Below, one piece after another: positions 59,781 to 64,000 of a DNA stretch of 64,000 bases. Location of the stretch: the NCBI RefSeq assembly GCF_018257795.1, contig NZ_JAERJD010000001.1, positions 62,001 through 126,000 of the forward strand, read 5' to 3'. Every line of letters begins with the position of its first letter. Within the stretch, counting starts at the first letter, position 1. Position numbers and translations under genes: made by a program. The DNA is from Citrobacter sp. JGM124 (GTDB lineage: Bacteria; Pseudomonadota; Gammaproteobacteria; Enterobacterales; Enterobacteriaceae). Under the pieces are notes generated by a model that was given only the letters and a program-made list of their open reading frames with translations, was not told where the DNA came from and did not search any database.

Positions 59781-61427
59781 ATGGAACTTTTACGTGTGGT
59801 ATACCAGCAATATCGCTGGCCCTTTTTGGTTGTCATCCTGTTAAGTCTGATCAGCGCAGCCCTGGGAATTGGTCTTATCGCATTTATCAGTAAACGTCTG
59901 ATAGAAACCCCGGATCTTTCGCTCTCAGTACTGCCTGAATTTTTGGGGCTGTTATTGGCCTTAATGGCAGTGACCCTCGCCTCCCAGCTGGCGTTGACCA
60001 CACTAGGGCACCATTTTGTTTATCGTCTGCGCAGTGAATTGATGAAACGTATTATGGATACCCCTGTTGCGCGGGTAGAGCAGTTGGGTGGTGCGACGCT
60101 ACTGGCGGGGTTAACCAGTGACATTCGTAATATCACCATCGCATTTGTACGTTTGCCTGAATTAGTTCAGGGAGTCATTTTAACTGTAGGTTCAGTTATT
60201 TATCTCGGCTGGTTATCACCAAGAATGCTTTCCGTTACTGCGGTCTGGGTTATGGTGACCATTGGGGGAGGGTATATACTGGTATCCCGAGTCTATAAGC
60301 ATCTTGCGGTTCTCCGGGAAGTGGAAGACTCGCTCTATGATGACTACCAGACAGTGATTGAAGGGCGCAAAGAGTTGGCCCTGAATCAAGAGCGTGGTGA
60401 GTGGATTTACCATCAAACTTATACCCCTCATGCCATTCGTTATCGGCAGCATATCATTCGGGCTGATACCTATCATCTTAGTGCCGTGAACTGGTCAAAT
60501 ATTATGATGCTGGGAGCGATTGGCCTGGTTTTCTGGATGGCAAACAGTCTCGGCTGGTCTGATGGTAATGTCGCGGCCGCTTTTGCTTTAACGTTACTTT
60601 TTCTGCGAACGCCGCTCCTGTCGGCAGTGGGGGCACTGCCGACACTGCTCAGTGCACAAGTGGCTTTTAATAAGCTTAATGCCTTCCAGTTGGCTCCTTA
60701 TTCTTCATCGTTCACTACGTCGTTGCCGGCAACTGAATGGCAGACTCTGGAGATGCGTAATGTGGTATTCCAGTATGAGGATAACAATTTTCGCGTTGGG
60801 CCCATTAACCTTACCCTGAAACGGGGCGAACTGGTATTTTTAATCGGCGGCAATGGCAGCGGTAAGTCAACACTGGCGATGCTGCTCACCGGTTTGTACC
60901 AGCCGGTTTCAGGAGGGATATACCTCGATGGCCTGCCAGTAACGGCAGATAATCAGCAGGCGTATCGCAAGCTGTTCTCGGCGGTTTTCACTGATGTCTG
61001 GCTATTTGATAAATTACTGGGCGCAGAAGGTAAAGAGGCCAACCCTGACGTGGTCGCTGACTGGTTAGCTTACTTGAAAATGACGGATAAACTGGAGCTC
61101 AAAAACGGCAGGATCCTGAATCTGAAACTTTCAAAAGGGCAGCGTAAGCGGGTCGCTTTGTTGCTGGCCCTGGCTGAGGAGCGTGAGATCATTTTGCTTG
61201 ATGAATGGGCTGCGGATCAAGATCCCCATTTTCGCCGGGAGTTCTACCAAGTGCTTCTGCCATTGATGCAGCAACGAGGCAAGACTATTTTCGCTATTAG
61301 CCATGACGATCACTATTTTACCCATGCGGATCGTTTACTTGAAATGCGTCAGGGACATTTGAGTGAACTAACCGGGCAAGAACGGGAACTGGCTTCTCGT
61401 GATGCGGTTGCCCGGACGGGAGCTTAA
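59781..61427 (+). CDS. yojI: ABC transporter YojI (membrane plus ATPase)
   Basis: A 548-residue half-type exporter. About six membrane helices occupy residues 1-310, followed by one ATP-binding domain with Walker [10 protein letters not shown] (356-364), a signature segment [10 protein letters not shown], Walker [10 protein letters not shown] and the switch histidine ISHDDHYF. In E. coli YojI exports the peptide antibiotic microcin J25 with TolC, and it is related to the SyrD/PvdE group. The ATG at 59781 ([15 protein letters not shown]) matches. A Fur-like site lies upstream. In E. coli yojI is also near ompC and apbE. Confidence 0.95.
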   Translation: MELLRVVYQQYRWPFLVVILLSLISAALGIGLIAFISKRLIETPDLSLSVLPEFLGLLLALMAVTLASQLALTTLGHHFVYRLRSELMKRIMDTPVARVEQLGGATLLAGLTSDIRNITIAFVRLPELVQGVILTVGSVIYLGWLSPRMLSVTAVWVMVTIGGGYILVSRVYKHLAVLREVEDSLYDDYQTVIEGRKELALNQERGEWIYHQTYTPHAIRYRQHIIRADTYHLSAVNWSNIMMLGAIGLVFWMANSLGWSDGNVAAAFALTLLFLRTPLLSAVGALPTLLSAQVAFNKLNAFQLAPYSSSFTTSLPATEWQTLEMRNVVFQYEDNNFRVGPINLTLKRGELVFLIGGNGSGKSTLAMLLTGLYQPVSGGIYLDGLPVTADNQQAYRKLFSAVFTDVWLFDKLLGAEGKEANPDVVADWLAYLKMTDKLELKNGRILNLKLSKGQRKRVALLLALAEEREIILLDEWAADQDPHFRREFYQVLLPLMQQRGKTIFAISHDDHYFTHADRLLEMRQGHLSELTGQERELASRDAVARTGA

Positions 61428-61446
61428 CCTGATTTATTCGGTGTAT

Positions 61447-61472
61447 AATACCGCTGGACTGCCAGTGGTATT
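61447..61472 (+). terminator. Hairpin after yojI
   Basis: AATACCGCTGG (61447-61457) pairs with CCAGTGGTATT (61462-61472), with one G-T pair and the loop ACTG. No T run follows. Confidence 0.5.
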
Positions 61473-61750
61473 CGTGACCGCGACATACTATTATCATAAA
61501 CTTACTGCAAAATTGACGAAGCAGGTGGTTTTTTTCTGCCTGTAAACGTTATTCTTATGCGGTTTTGATGAACCACCGAGCGTATTCAACTGGATCCAGT
61601 CAACGGATATCTTGCCTGTCGCCGAAATACAGCAAAATACAGACGCCGTGACAGAAAGGACGCGTTCTATACTAAACAGGGGCTAAGTTTCATTTAAGTT
61701 CAATATTTACCTTATAAACTACAGCCTTGTCGCCAGGGAATCGCTTATTT
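61473..61750 (+). promoter_or_regulatory. mgtE upstream region
   Basis: A 278-base leader region. It contains a perfect 12-base palindrome ACTGGATCCAGT (61589-61600), a short tandem AAATACAG (near 61625 and 61635) and a TATACT (61668-61673) that could be a -10. A T-rich loop closed by GCAG/CTGC (around 61525-61545) is also seen. No magnesium riboswitch consensus was recognised. Confidence 0.45.
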
Positions 61751-63178
61751 ATGACTGTTTTGCGGAAATATAGTACCAAGCAACGCGATATGGATCGCGC
61801 ACGCATTCTTCATATCCTGCTACTGAATAAAACCGTTGCCACGGCCATTCTGGCTAAAGAACCTTTTGCGGAAGAACCTGGCGTCGAACAAGATATTGCT
61901 GAAATCATTAAGTTGGTTGCGCGTTTGCCCGCACCGGATTTGGCTGATGTGCTTGAAGCATTGCCCACCGAAGAACGACTGGCACTCTGGAGTCTGGTCA
62001 CTGAGGATCGACGTGGTAGCGTACTGGTTAAGGCATCAGAGACCGTCTGGTCTGACCTGATCGAGGATATGAGCGATAAAGCCCTGCTGAATGCACTGCG
62101 TCCGCTGGACTTTGACGATCAGATCTACCTTGCTCAATACCTCCCGCGTGACCTGATGGGGCGTTTTTTACCGACCCTACCCCAGAGCGCACGGGCCCAG
62201 GTACGCAAAATCCTGCATTATGATAAGCACAGTGTCGGCGCTATCATGGACTTTGAGGTTATTACCGTGCGAGCGGATATTACCCTTGAAGTCGTGCAGC
62301 GTTATTTACGTATTCGTGGAAAAGTCCCGCAAAACACGGATAAATTGTTTGTTACCCAGCGCGACAATACCTTGATCGGTGAGCTTAAACTCACCACTAT
62401 TCTGCTTCATTCACCGCAGACCTTAGTCCAGAAGGTCATGGACGAAAACCCGACCTGTTTTGCGCCAGAGGATAATGATGAGCAGGTCGCCCGAACCTTT
62501 GAACGCGACGACTTAATCAGTGCCGCGGTGATAGACAGTAATGGCAAACTGATGGGGCGCCTGACCGTTGATGAAATCGTTGACTTAGTTTACGAAGAAA
62601 CAGATACGGATATTCGTCGTATGGGGGGGCTGAGTGCTGAAGAGGATGTGTTTGCCCCCGTGAGTAAAGCGGTACGCACGCGCTGGGCGTGGCTTGCGAT
62701 CAACCTTTGCACGGCATTTATTGCTTCCCGAGTTATCGGATTGTTTGAGCATACCATCTCTGAGCTGGTGGCCCTGGCATCCTTGATGCCCATCGTCGCG
62801 GGTATCGGAGGGAATACGGGTAACCAGACCATCACCATGATTGTACGAGCCCTGGCACTCCAGCATATTCAGGCGGGGAATATTTCATTCCTGCTAATGC
62901 GTGAATTGGGTGTGGCCGTGATTAATGGCTTAGTGTGGGGTGGGGTGATGGGGGGCGTCACTTGGGCGCTCTATAATGATGCGGCAATGGGCGGGGTTAT
63001 GACCCTGGCGATGATACTCAACCTGTTACTGGCTGCACTGATGGGGGTGGTGATCCCCATGACGATGGCAAAACTGGGTCGCGATCCGGCGGTGGGTTCC
63101 AGTGTGATGATCACCGCGATCACTGATACTGGTGGCTTCTTTATCTTCCTCGGCCTGGCGACACTCTTCTTGCTGTAA
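61751..63178 (+). CDS. mgtE: Magnesium transporter MgtE
   Basis: A 475-residue channel for magnesium. The order is a cytoplasmic MgtE_N domain (about 25-125), a CBS-domain pair (about 130-250) that senses magnesium, and five membrane helices (280-475) with the selectivity motifs PIVAGIGGNTGNQT and NLLLAALMGVVIPM. The final helix region has ITAITDTGGFFIFLGLAT. The frame is open from a TTG at 61727; the ATG at 61751 (MTVLRKYSTKQRDMDR) is preferred, with AGGGA upstream. E. coli K-12 has no mgtE at this place, so the gene marks a different lineage. Confidence 0.95.
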   Translation: MTVLRKYSTKQRDMDRARILHILLLNKTVATAILAKEPFAEEPGVEQDIAEIIKLVARLPAPDLADVLEALPTEERLALWSLVTEDRRGSVLVKASETVWSDLIEDMSDKALLNALRPLDFDDQIYLAQYLPRDLMGRFLPTLPQSARAQVRKILHYDKHSVGAIMDFEVITVRADITLEVVQRYLRIRGKVPQNTDKLFVTQRDNTLIGELKLTTILLHSPQTLVQKVMDENPTCFAPEDNDEQVARTFERDDLISAAVIDSNGKLMGRLTVDEIVDLVYEETDTDIRRMGGLSAEEDVFAPVSKAVRTRWAWLAINLCTAFIASRVIGLFEHTISELVALASLMPIVAGIGGNTGNQTITMIVRALALQHIQAGNISFLLMRELGVAVINGLVWGGVMGGVTWALYNDAAMGGVMTLAMILNLLLAALMGVVIPMTMAKLGRDPAVGSSVMITAITDTGGFFIFLGLATLFLL

Positions 63179-63189
63179 CAGCCGTTATC

Positions 63190-63213
63190 CCCCTGCCTGA
63201 AAAGGGGCAGGGG
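63190..63213 (+). terminator. Hairpin after mgtE
   Basis: CCCCTGCC (63190-63197) pairs with GGCAGGGG (63206-63213) over 8 bases. No T run follows, so termination is plausible but weak. Confidence 0.55.
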
Positions 63214-64000
63214 TGTGTCGTGTTCGCTGTCTTCATGCCAGCGCCCTCTGTTCGTAAACCTTTCAATGAATAAATATGGCAGGCCGCCTGCTCCACAGGG
63301 CGGAGGAGTTCGTGTGGTATCAGAGTAGGTCATGCCACAAGGCTGGCGGGGGAATTCCGGTGAAATCAGGACGAAAAAAAACCAGCCTGGACGAGAGACT
63401 TGAAATGATGTTGTATCTTTTTGATTTTGTTGCTTATCAATGATACCCCTATTGTTATGTAGAACTTAACGTATAACATCAACCAAAAGTCATAGCCGTT
63501 TACTCTTGAACCCATCCAATCCGACAATGCAGAAAATTACCAGAGATCCGATGAATTAAAAGCAGCATGTTTTGCACATTTTACCAAAAAATGTGGCTTC
63601 GTTTAATCCCGAAACTAGTTTCTTATTTTAGCCGCACAAAAAAATATCGGTATCGGCAGTACCGCAGGTACTGCTATCCAGAGATTTACCCTCTGCTTTC
63701 TGTCTCAGACCAGACGTGGCGCTGCTTACAGGGCAATGTGTAAAGCACGAATTTTTCACAAATAAAAATGGACGTATTTTGGACTAAAATAAAAACACAA
63801 TAAATCATGATGTTACTTTTATTTTTTAAGGCTGATCCATTTCGTTTATACGCAAAATGGCGTTCCTGATCTGATACTTTTGATAGAAAACCATAGCAAA
63901 ACTTAGCATCCTGCAGGTTTACACTTGACACTTTCAGGCTGCTGCTATGCCTCTACATCGCCAAAATCAAAACGCTTGCTGTAAACGTCCGCTGCGCTTG
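63214..64000. other. Long non-coding stretch at the right edge
   Basis: Nearly 790 bases with no convincing gene. It holds a perfect hairpin GCAGTACC-GCA-GGTACTGC (63656-63674) and is AT-rich in 63400-63900. A frame opens at the ATG at 63947 (MPLHRQNQNACCKRPLRL) and is still open at the edge, but it has no ribosome site and cannot be judged. Confidence 0.5.

Noticed and set aside
61690-61712. PhoP box before mgtE
   Set aside because: The direct repeat resembles GTTTA-N5-GTTTA only loosely, with several mismatches.
61473-61750. Magnesium (M-box) riboswitch before mgtE
   Set aside because: None of the conserved M-box blocks could be recognised by eye.
63686-63931. 81-codon minus-strand frame in the right-edge gap
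   Set aside because: It would start at GTG without a ribosome site, and its composition shows no domain or signal.
63947-64000. Frame from an ATG open at the right edge
   Set aside because: Only 18 codons are visible and there is no ribosome site, so it cannot be supported as a gene.

Overview
The window is a stretch of core chromosome from a member of the Enterobacterales. Gene order and near full-length protein similarity to Escherichia coli run from yfcF/yfcE/yfcD through pta-ackA, yfbV-yfbU-hxpA-yfbS-yfbR-alaA, lrhA, the whole nuo operon, elaA-elaB, the men operon, yfaZ-yfaY, yfaE-nrdB-nrdA, ubiG, gyrA, rcsC/rcsB/rcsD, micF-ompC, apbE and yojI. It is not E. coli. The long E. coli block between men and yfaZ is replaced by a KatA-type catalase, a secreted phytase-like protein sits beside yfaY, and an mgtE magnesium transporter follows yojI. 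GC content looks close to 50 %. The genus cannot be fixed from this alone. I saw no tRNA, rRNA, CRISPR array, prophage or intact insertion sequence.

Layout. 1-1627: end of a glutathione S-transferase gene, a phosphodiesterase and a Nudix hydrolase. 1777-5205 (minus): acetate overflow genes pta and ackA. 5538-9292 (plus): two conserved proteins of unknown role, a sugar phosphatase and an SLC13-type transporter. 9323-11258 (minus): a 5'-nucleotidase and an alanine aminotransferase. 11259-13702: two long regulatory regions around the LysR regulator lrhA. 13703-28710: thirteen nuo genes for complex I. 28868-36804: elaA, elaB and six menaquinone genes. 37043-42079: catalase, YfaZ, YfaY and the phytase-like protein. 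42222-47030 (minus): ferredoxin, class Ia ribonucleotide reductase and UbiG. 47191-56322: gyrA and the Rcs phosphorelay. 56867-59596: micF, the OmpC porin and ApbE. 59781-63178: YojI and MgtE. 63179-64000: no convincing gene.

How the genes fit together. Complex I, menaquinone synthesis (men), ubiquinone synthesis (ubiG) and acetate overflow (pta-ackA) form a respiration and carbon-flow neighbourhood. In E. coli LrhA acts next to nuo and on motility and is controlled by RcsB, so the lrhA, nuo and rcs genes here are probably linked in regulation. RcsCDB, MicF and OmpC belong to the envelope-stress and porin network.

Most of the window is ordinary core genome and I found no undescribed multi-gene system. 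The parts most worth a second look are non-coding or regulatory: an LrhA with a conserved DNA-binding half but an altered effector half, the lrhA leader with a 34-bp direct repeat and a possible 17-codon leader peptide, paired hairpins inside the nuo operon, a nuo terminator that resembles insertion-sequence ends, a perfect 14-bp stem between rcsC and rcsB, and the conserved micF gene.
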